Positions 45,757 through 55,651 are shown, counted from the first letter of the stretch. The stretch is 64,000 nt of DNA from Saprospiraceae bacterium (GCA_016714985.1 JADKBS010000018.1:102241-166240); one strand, 5' to 3'. Notes: a model not told the origin generated them from the sequence alone. A program made the numbers and translations.

Positions 45757-45890
45757 TAGTTGGTAAGAAGAATAATTTTATGGTCTTCTGCGAAATGCTT
45801 AACTTTGAGCGGTTTAAAAGCCATGAAATTTGGAAGACATGGGCGAAGACAAAATTCATCTTTATTGCAGTATAATTAAAAACAAAACAC

Positions 45891-46877
45891 GTGAAACGAA
45901 TCTTTCAACAATTAATCTTCCTTTTTGCTTTTATGAACTATTCTGAATTGAACTCACAAGACTGGATTAGTTATGACCAAGAGGAGGAGTTTCCTCTTCT
46001 GCCTTGGGGAGATATTGAGGATACTTCTTATGCTTCCTATGAAGCGTATAGCTCGAAAGTTTATCGAGATTTTGAGCGGACAAAAAAAGAGTTCGGGTTT
46101 AAATCATATCATTTTGATGCAGAGTTGGGTGACCACTTAGAAGATTTTGAGGAAATAATTGATTCTATTTTACACCTGCTTCCAGAAAACTGCCATAGAG
46201 AAATTGTGTCGGCGTACCAAGATGAAAAAACGCAGAGATGGACTGTAGATGTTTTGGTAAATCAAGCCAGCTATAAGTTTTCAACCCAAGCACTAGGTGG
46301 TGACTATATTGATTCGGAAGACCTGTTTAGGACTTTAAATAAAATAGTTTTAACCCATGCTCCGGGATACGAAATTGTCATTCCTGATATTCATGATGGT
46401 CAAGTAATGGGATTATTAATTGAACGCAGCGATATTGTAAGAAAAGCAAGTTTAGAAGGCTTTCCTGCTCCACCATTTAGTGTGGAGTGGCAAAATAAAC
46501 CACCAAATAATTTGCATCTACACTGTGCCAACTGCATCCTTCCAGATGATTCTATTATCACAGCTAATTACATCCAAGTTTTCAACGAGTTTTATTCAAA
46601 TCATAACACTGACCATAAACTCAGTTTGGATAATTTTAGAATTTGTGATGGGAATGGCAACGGATTGCTGTACATCTGCCTGAATGGCAAAATAATCGGA
46701 ACGCCGAATAAGTATGAGAATAGGATAGCGTGCAGTTCAAATTTATCAGATTTTATATTTGGATATGCTCTTGGAAAAATGAACGGCTGCTTACTATACT
46801 TGGCTGATTCCGTCATTCAAAAAAGGCGTTTGATTCCAATTGAAGAACTAAAAGAGATGATTGAAAAGGGAATTTAA
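45891..46877 (+). CDS. Hypothetical secreted protein, AT-rich
   Basis: 328 residues from a GTG at 45891 (VKRIFQQLIFLFAFMNYSEL, a plausible signal peptide). No recognised domain. The body is acidic, with Tyr/Asp-rich stretches (SYASYEAYSSKVYRDFERTK) and a Cys pair in HLHCANCI. It is visibly more AT-rich than its neighbours, which suggests a recent or atypical origin. It is flanked by ordinary genes with no operon partner. Confidence 0.6.
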   Translation: MKRIFQQLIFLFAFMNYSELNSQDWISYDQEEEFPLLPWGDIEDTSYASYEAYSSKVYRDFERTKKEFGFKSYHFDAELGDHLEDFEEIIDSILHLLPENCHREIVSAYQDEKTQRWTVDVLVNQASYKFSTQALGGDYIDSEDLFRTLNKIVLTHAPGYEIVIPDIHDGQVMGLLIERSDIVRKASLEGFPAPPFSVEWQNKPPNNLHLHCANCILPDDSIITANYIQVFNEFYSNHNTDHKLSLDNFRICDGNGNGLLYICLNGKIIGTPNKYENRIACSSNLSDFIFGYALGKMNGCLLYLADSVIQKRRLIPIEELKEMIEKGI

Positions 46878-46932
46878 AAAACCCTGATTGAAGTCCAGTG
46901 ATGGCTATCTTGCGCCCTCAACTAACACCGCC

Positions 46933-47676
46933 ATGCAGCTAAAAATCTTCCCAACCTACGAATCCCTCTCCGCCCACGCCGCCGACCTCATGTTCGCCGC
47001 CGTGCAAGCCAAACCCAACTGCCTCATCGGCATCGTCTCCGGCGATTCGCCACGGCTGGCCTATGACCTTTTTTGCGAAAAAGCTAAGGCCAACGGCTTG
47101 GATACCAGCCAGGTGCAGTTTGCCGGCTTCGACGAATGGGTGGGCATACCGCCAGAAAACGACGGCTCGTGCCATGCCTTTCTTCACCGCCATGTGTTCA
47201 CGCCACTAGGTTTGCCGCAAGCGAACTACCACGTTTTCGATGCGATGAGCAACGACCTGCCGGGCGAGTGCGCCAGCATGAACGCCTTCATCGCCGAGCG
47301 GGGCGGGCTGGACCTCCTGTTGGTGGGCGTGGGCATGAACGGCCATATCGGCTTCAACGAGCCGGGCGTTGACTTCGGCAACTACGCCCATGTGCAACTG
47401 CTGGAAGGCATCACGCTGGAGGTCGGCCAGAAGTATTTCAAAGAGGCGACCGAACTGAAATACGGCATTACCCTCGGCCTGCGGCACCTCATGGAGGCCA
47501 AGCAGGTGCTCATGTTGGCCAACGGCCAAAAAAAGGCCGACATCATGCGCCAAGCCCTTGAGGGCGAAATTGGGAACGCCGTGCCCGCCAGCATCATCCG
47601 CACCCACCCGAACAGCGTGGTGCTGCTGGACGAAGGAGCGGCAGGGGGATTGGAAATTGTGAAATTAGGAAATTGA
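46933..47676 (+). CDS. nagB: Glucosamine-6-phosphate deaminase
   Basis: 247 residues from the ATG at 46933; a reading from 46888 would add 15 residues (MKSSDGYLAPSTNTA) absent from the family. NagB motifs: SGDSP with RLAYDL, GFDEWVG (Asp67/Glu68), and the signature GVGMNGHIGFNEPG with catalytic His138. The enzyme converts glucosamine-6-phosphate to fructose-6-phosphate plus ammonia in the cytoplasm, feeding amino sugars into glycolysis. The last residues (EIVKLGN) are coded by the beginning of an intergenic inverted repeat, so the original C-terminus may have been altered. Confidence 0.9.
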   Translation: MQLKIFPTYESLSAHAADLMFAAVQAKPNCLIGIVSGDSPRLAYDLFCEKAKANGLDTSQVQFAGFDEWVGIPPENDGSCHAFLHRHVFTPLGLPQANYHVFDAMSNDLPGECASMNAFIAERGGLDLLLVGVGMNGHIGFNEPGVDFGNYAHVQLLEGITLEVGQKYFKEATELKYGITLGLRHLMEAKQVLMLANGQKKADIMRQALEGEIGNAVPASIIRTHPNSVVLLDEGAAGGLEIVKLGN

Positions 47677-47714
47677 GTGTCGTGCAAATTTCCAATTTCC
47701 CAATTTCCCAATTC
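47650..47714. repeat. Inverted repeat of GAAATTG words at the nagB end
   Basis: A run of (G)GAAATTG-like words (47650-47675) is followed by complementary CAAATTTCC/CCAATTTCC words (47686-47714). This is a dispersed intergenic repeat that overlaps the last codons of nagB. Confidence 0.55.
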
Positions 47715-47725
47715 AACCAATTTCC

Positions 47726-48199
47726 ATGAAATTCCACCTCCTTTTCATCGCCACCCTTTTCATCGCATGCAGCCGTCAGCCTGCTGTGCAAATGCCGACG
47801 AACATGAAAATCCATGCCTTCCGCCTGCTGCCGGGCCAAGACCTCCGCCGGGAAATCGAAGCTTTTGCGAAGCAGCAAAACATACAAGCCGGATGGGTGA
47901 TGACCTGCGTGGGCAGCCTCACGCAGACCCACCTCCGCTATGCCAACCAACCCGATGGGGCAAAGCTGAACGGCCATTTTGAAATCGTGAGCCTGACGGG
48001 CACGGTGAGCGTCAACGGCTGCCACCTGCACCTCAGCGTCAGTGACAGCCTCGGCACCACCATCGGCGGGCACCTGCTGCCCGAAAACCTCGTCTATACC
48101 ACCGCCGAAATCGTGCTGGGCGAGGCGACCGACCTTGTCTTCACGAGGGAAAAGGACGGCTCGACGCCTTGGGAGGAATTGCAGGTAAAGCCTAGGTAA
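47726..48199 (+). CDS. PPC (DUF296)-domain lipoprotein
   Basis: 157 residues. The N-terminus (LLFIATLFIACSRQPA) is a lipoprotein signal; the rest is a PPC/PCC domain (MKIHAFRLLPGQDLRREIEA, MTCVGSLTQTHLRYANQPDG, GTVSVNGCHLHLSVSDSLGT with GGHLLPENLVYTTAEIVL). In plants it sits on AT-hook proteins, and in bacteria it is a small trimeric protein of unknown role. A lipid anchor on a PPC domain is unusual and worth noting. Follows nagB directly. Confidence 0.85.
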   Translation: MKFHLLFIATLFIACSRQPAVQMPTNMKIHAFRLLPGQDLRREIEAFAKQQNIQAGWVMTCVGSLTQTHLRYANQPDGAKLNGHFEIVSLTGTVSVNGCHLHLSVSDSLGTTIGGHLLPENLVYTTAEIVLGEATDLVFTREKDGSTPWEELQVKPR

Positions 48200-48211
48200 T
48201 GATGAATGATA

Positions 48212-48255
48212 AATGATGAATGATGAATTTGCAAGACACTTCATCATTCATCATT
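48212..48255. repeat. Inverted repeat with ATGATGAA words
   Basis: 16-base perfect arms (48212-48227 and 48240-48255) with a 12-base loop; the arms are built from repeated TGATGAA words. Dispersed intergenic hairpin after the PPC gene. Confidence 0.6.
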
Positions 48256-48269
48256 CATAAAATAGCAAC

Positions 48270-49748
48270 TTGCAAAGCCACAGGACATACGACTTTCCGC
48301 TTTCTGTTTTCCTGCTCTACGCCCTCGTGAGCGGCATCCTGCTCTGGCACCACGAGCCTTGGCGGGACGAGCTGCAATGCTGGGAAATTGCCCGGCAGAG
48401 CGCCTCGCTGCCCGAACTCTTCCACAATGCCCGCTACGAAGGCCACCCCAGCGCTTGGTACTTGCTGCTATTCGCCATCACCCGCCTCACGCCCGATTTT
48501 GGTGCGGTGCAATGGCTGCACTGGCTGCTCGCCCTCGCCTCGGTGGCGCTCGTGCTGTGGCGCTCGCCGTTTGGTCGCTGGCAGCGGGGACTGCTCGTTT
48601 TCGGTTATTTCTTCCTCTTCGAGTATGGCGTGCTCACCCGCAACTATGCCCTTGGTGTGCTGTTGGCCCTCAGCTTATGCAGCCTGATAAAAGACTGGCA
48701 ACGGCATTGGCCTGTCCGCTGTGCCCTACTTTTTGCCTTGATGCAGTGCAACGTGTTCGCCCTGCTATTGGCCGCTGCGCTGTGCGTGCCGCTGTTTTTC
48801 CAAGGATTAAAAGCCTGTAAAAAAGGGGAGATGCGCTGGTTGGGCCTGGCGATTGGCGGACTCGTGCTTGCCGCTGGCTTCGTCCTCAGCGCTTGGGACA
48901 TGGCCCCGCCGACCGATACTGCCTACGCCGCCAACTGGAAATGGGCCAACCCCGACTGGCGCTCGGCGCTCGGCGGCTTCTTCCGGGCCATGCTGCCGCT
49001 GCCGCCTTGGGAACTGCACGGCTGGGGCCACCACCTGTTGGAAAACCTGCTGGATTGGGAACGGCGCACCCTCGTCGAGTGCATCGGTGCCGGGGTGCTG
49101 CTGCTGGCTTGTTTTTGGTCGCTGCGCAAATCGCCGTTCGCATTGGCCTTCTTCGGGCTGGCATGGCTGGGCATCAGCCTGTTCTTGGCGGTGAAGTTTC
49201 ACGGCTATATCCGCCACCACGGGCATTTCTTCTTGGCTTGGGTGATGGCGCTTTGGATGGCAGGCAACATCACCGATGAGGTTCCAAAACCTTCCCGGCG
49301 TTTGGACTTTTTCACCATCATCATTTTGGTTCAGTTGATTTCGGCTGCGCCAATGGCCTATTTCGACCTACGCTACCCTTTCTCCCAAAGCCAGAACGTA
49401 GCTGCCTTTTTGCGGCAGCACCACCTCGAAGACCGCTTTATCGTCGGTGAGTATGATTATGCGGTGTCGCCCGTTGCCTTTCACTTGCGCCACCCAATTT
49501 ATTACCCCAATCAACTGAAAAATGGCAGTTTCATCCTATGGAACATGGGGCAAAAAGCCTTTAAATACGACGACATCGTGCCCGTGGCAATGGCACTGCA
49601 CAAAGAGCACGGCGACTTGCTGTTGCTCACAAGCTACCCCATCCCAGCCGAACGGCTCAACGATTCCGTGCGGGTCGTGCAGGCGTTCTATCCGGCGATG
49701 GAGGGGTCTGAGGAGTATTATCTGTACGAGGTGGGGTGGGGGAAATAA
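48270..49748 (+). CDS. Multi-pass membrane glycosyltransferase-like protein (GT-C type)
   Basis: 492 residues from a TTG at 48270 (no good ATG upstream). About ten membrane helices; the N-terminal loop HEPWRDELQCWEIAR has the acidic motif (Asp-Glu) of GT-C enzymes that use lipid-linked sugars, and a following H-P-S-A-W-Y. The C-terminal soluble part contains FRYPFSQSQNVAAF-like sequence (DLRYPFSQSQNVAAFLRQHH). Role: transfer of a sugar from a polyprenyl carrier to an envelope acceptor, inferred from fold only. Alternatives such as a mannosyltransferase-like or unspecified membrane protein remain. Confidence 0.7.
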   Translation: MQSHRTYDFPLSVFLLYALVSGILLWHHEPWRDELQCWEIARQSASLPELFHNARYEGHPSAWYLLLFAITRLTPDFGAVQWLHWLLALASVALVLWRSPFGRWQRGLLVFGYFFLFEYGVLTRNYALGVLLALSLCSLIKDWQRHWPVRCALLFALMQCNVFALLLAAALCVPLFFQGLKACKKGEMRWLGLAIGGLVLAAGFVLSAWDMAPPTDTAYAANWKWANPDWRSALGGFFRAMLPLPPWELHGWGHHLLENLLDWERRTLVECIGAGVLLLACFWSLRKSPFALAFFGLAWLGISLFLAVKFHGYIRHHGHFFLAWVMALWMAGNITDEVPKPSRRLDFFTIIILVQLISAAPMAYFDLRYPFSQSQNVAAFLRQHHLEDRFIVGEYDYAVSPVAFHLRHPIYYPNQLKNGSFILWNMGQKAFKYDDIVPVAMALHKEHGDLLLLTSYPIPAERLNDSVRVVQAFYPAMEGSEEYYLYEVGWGK

Positions 49749-49819
49749 AGGGCAAACCACCATTTCCGTCGCCAAAGCGCTGTTTTATGCGATTTTTTAG
49801 GTTTAAATCATAGCTGCGC

Positions 49820-49827
49820 TATATTTG
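49820..49827 (+). promoter_or_regulatory. -7 box for the large T9SS cargo gene
   Basis: TATATTTG fits TAnnTTTG and lies 38 bases before the ATG at 49866. A TTTA near 49802 could serve as a weak -33. Confidence 0.45.
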
Positions 49828-49865
49828 CTCTGCTTCAGCGCATCACCAACCAAAATCAGCTGTAT

Positions 49866-52800
49866 ATGAAAACCATTCGCCTCTTTACTACATCAACGGC
49901 CTTGCTGTTCTTGACACAAGGGCTGTTCGCCCAAACCTTTACCGACCGGACAAATTTGTTGTTCCAGCCCAATTCGTTTTCAAGTGGCGGAGCGGTGGGC
50001 GTGACCGACATCAACAACGACGGCAAGGACGACATTGTACGGCTGGACGAAGGCAACTCCGTCAATGTGGAATACCAGGCGGGCGCAAACCAAGCCTTCC
50101 AGCACTATTCTTTTGGAACCTACGACCAATCAGCATGGGCCTTGACGGTGGGTGATGTCAACAACGATGGGTTCTGCGACCTGTTTTTTGCGGGGTATAA
50201 AGACGGGGCAAAACTCCTGTTGGCCAACAACAACGGCTTTGGGTTTTCGCCGGGCTTGCTGCCAGGCTCCGCCTATTTCGCCCAAGGCTCCAATTTTGCG
50301 GACATCAACAACGATGGCTGGCTGGATGTGTTCTCCTGCGACGACGATGCGGAAAGCCGTATCTGGGGCAACAACGGGGCGGGTGGCTTTGCTGCCGCCG
50401 ACCATTGGATCAACATGGCCACCGTGCCCGTCTCCGACAATTCGGGCAACTATGGCAGCACCTGGACGGATTTCGACAACGACGGCGACCTCGACCTCTA
50501 CATCGCCAAGTGTCGGGGCGGCGCCTCCAGTCCGACCGACCCACGGCGCATCAACCAACTTTTCGTCAATGACGGCAACGGCCATTATCACGAAGCAGCA
50601 GGGGCCTATGGCCTCAAAATCGGCTGGCAGTCCTGGACCTCCGATTTTCAGGACATTGACAACGATGGTGACCTCGATTGTTTCATCACCAACCACGATT
50701 ACAATTCCCAGTTGCTCCGCAACGACGGCACGGGCCATTTCACCGATATTTCCGCAGCGGCGGGTTTCGGCAACGTCATGGATGGCTTTATCCAGGGCAT
50801 CATGCGTGATTTCGATAATGATGGCTACATGGACGTGCTTACTGCCAGTAATGGGAGGTTGTTCCACAACAACGGCAATGGCACCTTCACCAGCGTCAGC
50901 GTCCCCTTTAGCAGCATGAACTCGATGGCCGTAGGCGACCTCAACCACGATGGCTTCTTGGATATATTTGCTATTTACCAATGCGGTTATATATCCGACT
51001 GCGGCAACCCCGACAAGCTCTGGATGAACAATGGCAACGCCAACCATTACCTCGCCGTGCAATTGCAAGGCAACCAGAGCAACCGCAAGGGCGTGGGTGC
51101 AAGGGTGGAACTGCATGGGGCCTGGGGCAAGCAGGTGCGGGAAATCAGGTCGGGGGAGAGCTACGGCATCTCCAATTCGCTCACGGCGCACTTTGGCCTC
51201 GGCGCTGCCACGCAGGTGGACTACCTCGTGGTGCATTGGCCCAGCGGCACAGTGGACGTGGTGGCCAACCCCGCCCCCGACCAGTACCTTAACATCGTGG
51301 AAGGCTCCACCAATTTCTGTGGCAGCCTCGCCATCAATGCCACGCCGACCGCTGCCACTGCACCGCCCGATGTAGTTGGCTCCAATTTAAGCATCGCCTG
51401 CGCCAATGCCAGTGTCCAGGTTGAATTTACGCTTTGCAACGAAGGTGCCAGCAGTTTGCCCAGCGGCCTGCCCTTGGCGCTCTACCAGAACGACCCAAGG
51501 CTGCCCGGTGCCTCCCTGCTTGAAGTGGTGTGGTACGACTACCCAGCCGTACCCGTCAATGGCTGTATCCAGCTTGATTTCCAGTTGCCTGCCAACCAAT
51601 TGCCCGACCTGGGCAACCATGAGATCTACTTGGTGGCCAACGACGATGGCACATCGGTGCTGCCGCTGGCTACTTCGCCCGGTTCGTTCATTGCTGAATG
51701 CAACCTTGCCAACAACTTTACCTCCACTAGCTTCACGCTTTATCCCCCGCCAAGCCTTAACCTCGGCCCCGACCTCGACCTTTGCAACGTGGCCAATGTC
51801 CAGCTCTCGGCTGGCAATGTTTTTGCGGCCTATCAATGGCAGGGTAGTGAAACGGGGGCTTCCATCACTGCTTCGCAAACAGGCTTGTATTGGGTACTCG
51901 CCACCGACGTATGCGGTATGCAACAGGTTGATTCTGTGCAGGTTGCATTGAGTTATGCCGCCCCCATCAACCTTGGGGACGATTTGATCATCTGTGCTGG
52001 GGAGACCATCCCCTTGAGCATCGCAACGGCAGGCTATACGGCTGCTGAATGGCAACCCAGCGGCCTCGTGGGCTGTCCCGGTTGCCTCCAGACCTCGGCC
52101 ACCCCATTGCAAAGCACCACCATCAGCGTGACGGCCACGAACGGTGCCTGCGTTGGCAGCGATGCCCTCCAAGTGACGGTGGTGCAGCCGCCCAGCCTTA
52201 GCCTGAGCCAGGAGGACGGCAGTTGCGGGCAACCTGTGTCCATCACGGCCATCGCCACGGGCAACGGGCCTTTCAGCTATACTTGGAGCTTTCCCAATGG
52301 AACAAGTGGCCAGAACGCTGCCACCATTTACCCCAATCAAACCGGCAACTATAGCGTGACGGTGTCGGATGCCAATGGTTGCGAAGCAACTACATCGGCG
52401 CAAGCCACGCTCTACCCCGTCACGGAGTTTTATGCCAGCACCACTGCCCCTTCCTGCGCCAATTCAACGGACGGCAGCATAGACATCACGGTGGCCAGCG
52501 GCTTTGGGCCGTTCACTTATCTTTGGTCGAACCAGGCCACCACGGAGGACCTCACGGGCATTGCCGGAGGCACCTATATCGTCACCATCACGAATGCGAA
52601 CCAATGCACTTCGCTAATGGCCGTCGAAGTGGATGGGCCGCCAGCTTTCACCGCCGACCATACTTATGACCTGCTTTTGTGCAATGGGCAAACGGGCTAT
52701 GCGAGCGTGGAACCCATGGGCGGCATACCGGGCTACAGCTATCTTTGGTCGAACGGGGCCACCACCCGGGAAATCCTTAGTTTGCCTGCTGGCAATTACA

Positions 52801-54149
52801 CGGTCACGATTACCGATGCGGCCAACTGCACGGCCACCACGTCCTTTGAATTGACTCAGCCACCTGCGTTGGAAGTAGTCGTTTCCGCCAGCGAAATCTC
52901 CTGTGCCAATGGGCAGCCAGGGCAGGTCGTTGCGAACGTGACGGGGGGCAGCTTGCCTTATGTCAATTATTTTTGGTCGAACGGCGGAATGGGGCAAACG
53001 CTGGCCATAGGCAGTCCCGGCCTCTATTCGGTCACGGTCATGGATACCTACGGCTGTCAGGCGACCGGCAGCGCCACCGCCGATTTATCGGGGGCCTTGG
53101 ACATCACCGCCATGCAAACGCCCATCTCCTGCCACCCCAGCAACGGCAACGGGGCGGACGGCTCCATCGCACTCACCGTGACGAGCGGCAGTGGTAGTTA
53201 TGCTTACCTATGGGAAAACGGTGATACCACCTCCATCAGGACGGGGCTGGCTGCGGGCAGCTACTCGGTCACGGTTACGGATGGCAGTGGCTGTCAGGGT
53301 ACGGCGATGGTGGTGCTGGAGCAGCCCACGCAGCTTATCGCCTTGGCGACCTTCCTTGGCGGCAGTTGCGATGGGCAGGCCAACGGGTCGGCTACGGCTT
53401 CGGCCAGCGGCGGTACGCCGCCTTATGTGTTTAATTGGGGCAGTTTGCAACAGGTCGGGCCAGTGGCCACGGGTCTGGTAGCTGGTATCTATACCGTCAC
53501 CGCTACGGATGCCCATGGCTGCTCCGACAGCGACGAGGTGCTGATACCGTTGCTTCAAAACGACACTACCAACATGGAACTGTCCTTCTGCCAAGGCGAG
53601 AGCAGCCCGCTCACTGGCATTGCCTACCCCGACCCCGGCGACTTCACCGAGCAGCTTGTGCTTTCCAACTACCAAGGCTGCGATAGCGTGGTAGTGGCCG
53701 AGGTGACCGTCCACCCGGAAGAATGGATATGGGCCGACAATGGGCCGCTGCCTTACGGCATGGAATACCACGGCGTGATTTTGACGCAGGACACCCAGTT
53801 CATCCTGTTTGACACCACCGAGTTCGGCTGCCTGCTCACGATTTCTGAAAACGTGACTGTTTTCCCATTAGCCACTCATGAACCCAACACGGCGCTTGGC
53901 CTGTTGGCCTATCCCAACCCCTTTACCGACCACCTCCACCTGCGCTTCACCCTGCCACGGCCCATGGCGGTCTCCATTTCGCTGTACGATGCGCTGGGCA
54001 GGGAGGTAAGGGCCTTGGTGGTGGAGCAGCAAATGGGGGCTGGGGAGCATGTGATGGGCTGGGAGGAGAAGGGATTGGCGCCGGGGGTGTATCTGGTACG
54101 GGTTTGGGCGGATGGTTTGGAGGGGGGGAGGAAGGTGGTGAGGGAGTAG
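49866..54149 (+). CDS. T9SS-exported surface protein: FG-GAP, ASPIC-UnbV, SprB repeats, type A sorting domain
   Basis: 1427 residues. Signal peptide; FG-GAP calcium loops over the first 390 residues (DINNDGKDDIVRL, DFDNDGDLDLYIAK); an ASPIC/UnbV segment around 390-470 (AHFGLGAATQVDYLVVHW); a CARDB-like domain; then a long series of SprB-type repeats (PSCANSTDGSIDITVASGFG, YLWSNQATTEDLTGIAGGTY) to about 1220; and a C-terminal T9SS sorting domain (LAYPNPFTDHLHLRF, GVYLVRVWADG). It is expected to be secreted by the type IX system and attached to or released from the surface, probably as an adhesin or a scaffold in gliding or polymer contact. Confidence 0.9.
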   Translation: MKTIRLFTTSTALLFLTQGLFAQTFTDRTNLLFQPNSFSSGGAVGVTDINNDGKDDIVRLDEGNSVNVEYQAGANQAFQHYSFGTYDQSAWALTVGDVNNDGFCDLFFAGYKDGAKLLLANNNGFGFSPGLLPGSAYFAQGSNFADINNDGWLDVFSCDDDAESRIWGNNGAGGFAAADHWINMATVPVSDNSGNYGSTWTDFDNDGDLDLYIAKCRGGASSPTDPRRINQLFVNDGNGHYHEAAGAYGLKIGWQSWTSDFQDIDNDGDLDCFITNHDYNSQLLRNDGTGHFTDISAAAGFGNVMDGFIQGIMRDFDNDGYMDVLTASNGRLFHNNGNGTFTSVSVPFSSMNSMAVGDLNHDGFLDIFAIYQCGYISDCGNPDKLWMNNGNANHYLAVQLQGNQSNRKGVGARVELHGAWGKQVREIRSGESYGISNSLTAHFGLGAATQVDYLVVHWPSGTVDVVANPAPDQYLNIVEGSTNFCGSLAINATPTAATAPPDVVGSNLSIACANASVQVEFTLCNEGASSLPSGLPLALYQNDPRLPGASLLEVVWYDYPAVPVNGCIQLDFQLPANQLPDLGNHEIYLVANDDGTSVLPLATSPGSFIAECNLANNFTSTSFTLYPPPSLNLGPDLDLCNVANVQLSAGNVFAAYQWQGSETGASITASQTGLYWVLATDVCGMQQVDSVQVALSYAAPINLGDDLIICAGETIPLSIATAGYTAAEWQPSGLVGCPGCLQTSATPLQSTTISVTATNGACVGSDALQVTVVQPPSLSLSQEDGSCGQPVSITAIATGNGPFSYTWSFPNGTSGQNAATIYPNQTGNYSVTVSDANGCEATTSAQATLYPVTEFYASTTAPSCANSTDGSIDITVASGFGPFTYLWSNQATTEDLTGIAGGTYIVTITNANQCTSLMAVEVDGPPAFTADHTYDLLLCNGQTGYASVEPMGGIPGYSYLWSNGATTREILSLPAGNYTVTITDAANCTATTSFELTQPPALEVVVSASEISCANGQPGQVVANVTGGSLPYVNYFWSNGGMGQTLAIGSPGLYSVTVMDTYGCQATGSATADLSGALDITAMQTPISCHPSNGNGADGSIALTVTSGSGSYAYLWENGDTTSIRTGLAAGSYSVTVTDGSGCQGTAMVVLEQPTQLIALATFLGGSCDGQANGSATASASGGTPPYVFNWGSLQQVGPVATGLVAGIYTVTATDAHGCSDSDEVLIPLLQNDTTNMELSFCQGESSPLTGIAYPDPGDFTEQLVLSNYQGCDSVVVAEVTVHPEEWIWADNGPLPYGMEYHGVILTQDTQFILFDTTEFGCLLTISENVTVFPLATHEPNTALGLLAYPNPFTDHLHLRFTLPRPMAVSISLYDALGREVRALVVEQQMGAGEHVMGWEEKGLAPGVYLVRVWADGLEGGRKVVRE

Positions 54150-54256
54150 GAGTAGTGGATAGTTTTTTTAACGTGAGCATCTGCGCCTGTGCCGCCCTGC
54201 GTTGGCCTTGTGTTAGGCTTTGGGCGGCATGGGCGACCATGCATTGTTGGGCGATT

Positions 54257-55141
54257 TTATTTATTCAGTTGGTCGGCGATGATTTCCAACACTTTTTCTT
54301 CGGAAATTTTAAGCGATTTCGCAATGATTTCTACCGGAACATTGTTGCTTTGCAAGCCCAAGACTGATTCTATTTTTTCTTCTTCTTTTGCCTTTTTTAT
54401 TATTTCTTTCGCTTCTATTTCTATCGTATGATTTCGACTTGCAATGCTCATCAGGTGTAACAAATACTTGTCATAAGCCACTCTCTCCTTCTCAGGAAGT
54501 TTCATGGTATCCAACTTCTCGTTCGCTTCCTTCAAACCTTTGGCTGAAAACGAAGGCTTGATTTCTGCGTTCTTCAAAAAGTAAATCCACTCGTCTAACC
54601 TGTCGTTTATCCTGTTCATGAATTTTCCAGTCTTGATTACCCAATATTCTGGGTAAATCTCGTGGACATTCTTCTTTTTATAGACTTCAACCTGTTTGTC
54701 GGAAAGCCCTAAAATGTCGCCTTTATGGATGCCCTTGAAAACGTTTGTGCCGTGATAAACGTAGTCCTTCCCTTGCCCTAAGTCAAAATAGGCTATCGTG
54801 ATGGAAATGACCTTTTTCACTTGGGCGTAGGCTGAACCCTCTTTGATATGTTCGGTGATGGCTTTCGATGCCCCGAAAAGCATTCGATGGAAGTAGTCGT
54901 ACTCCTGCGTGTTTTGGACTTCAATGATGACGAGTTCGCCCTTCTCGTTTTCCACTAGGATGTCCACACGGTTGAACTTGTCGTCCTCCGTCTCCTTGTT
55001 GCTCTCGCTATCGAGGACTTGCTTGATTTTTACTTCTTCGCCGAGCAACTCCGAGAGGAAACCTTCAAGTATGTCGAAGTTTGCCTTGTGCCGCAGCATC
55101 TTCTTCATCGCCCAATCGAACCGAACCAGTTTCTTTGCCAT
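54257..55141 (-). CDS. Rpn-family PD-(D/E)XK nuclease/transposase-like protein
   Basis: 294 residues. The N-terminus (MAKKLVRFDWAMKKMLRHKA) and core NRVDILVENEKGELVIIEVQ (Asp and Glu-x-Gln of the PD-(D/E)XK fold) with the HRMLFGASKAITEHI helix mark the Rpn/PDDEXK_2 family. Members promote RecA-independent recombination and are often mobile; the gene is complete. The C-terminal helices are Lys/Glu-rich (EIEAKEIIKKAKEEEKIESV). No inverted repeats or duplicated target sites were found around it. Confidence 0.88.
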   Translation of the reverse strand: MAKKLVRFDWAMKKMLRHKANFDILEGFLSELLGEEVKIKQVLDSESNKETEDDKFNRVDILVENEKGELVIIEVQNTQEYDYFHRMLFGASKAITEHIKEGSAYAQVKKVISITIAYFDLGQGKDYVYHGTNVFKGIHKGDILGLSDKQVEVYKKKNVHEIYPEYWVIKTGKFMNRINDRLDEWIYFLKNAEIKPSFSAKGLKEANEKLDTMKLPEKERVAYDKYLLHLMSIASRNHTIEIEAKEIIKKAKEEEKIESVLGLQSNNVPVEIIAKSLKISEEKVLEIIADQLNK

Positions 55142-55232
55142 ATTCTACGATTTTAGGCACAAAAATACGGCAAATACTGACAGGCTCGGTATTTGCCGCA
55201 TTGAATGTTCGCTCTGGTTTTGGATGTGGTCG

Positions 55233-55577
55233 CTATCTCAAAACAACGAAACGTTGGAAAGTCCTACCGTGCGCCTCAGTATCAAGTATCAAAAAATAAC
55301 CTCCTGCCGGGATTTCATTCAGATTGAGCGTTACATTCCTTATCCAATCGGCATGTTCCAATTCCTTTCTCGCCATAACCTTACCGTACACGTCGGCAAC
55401 AACCAATGAAGCGTTCCCAACGAAAGTTTGATTTTCAGAAAAGGTCACGTTGACAAAATCGGATGTTGGGTTAGGCCAAAAGGCATCCGTGACATTAATC
55501 ACCCCCACCCCCTGACGAAAATCACCAACCTCCCCTCCGTGCCTCCCTACCTTCGCAGCGTCATTTTCCCTAACCAT
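55233..55577 (-). pseudogene. Orphan T9SS C-terminal sorting domain fragment
   Basis: 114 codons on the - strand. From about residue 34 it is a T9SS sorting domain: AFWPNPTSDFVNVTF, VVADVYGKVMARKELEH, LNEIPAGGYFLILDTEAHGR, then the final VVLR. No cargo precedes it: the frame starts only 33 residues upstream, and the hairpins at 55609-55699 follow. I read it as the tail of a deleted surface protein gene. Less likely, a small free protein. Confidence 0.6.
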
Positions 55578-55608
55578 GTAAACTAAGCTCCTATTTAGAA
55601 CAGTGAAG

Positions 55609-55645
55609 GAGAGGAAAGAAAAAATGAAATTTTTTCTTTCCTCTC
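55609..55645. repeat. Perfect hairpin, 17-base arms, GAA loop
   Basis: Arms 55609-55625 and 55629-55645, loop GAA. Core identical to that of 35114-35160 read on the other strand; outer stems differ. Confidence 0.75.
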
Positions 55646-55651
55646 TAAAAA

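Noticed and set aside
50130..51236. 368-codon open frame antisense to the T9SS cargo gene
   Set aside because: Shadow of FG-GAP repeats, low complexity, no resemblance to a protein family.
54170..54256. Attachment site next to the Rpn gene
   Set aside because: No duplicated core or tRNA end is visible.
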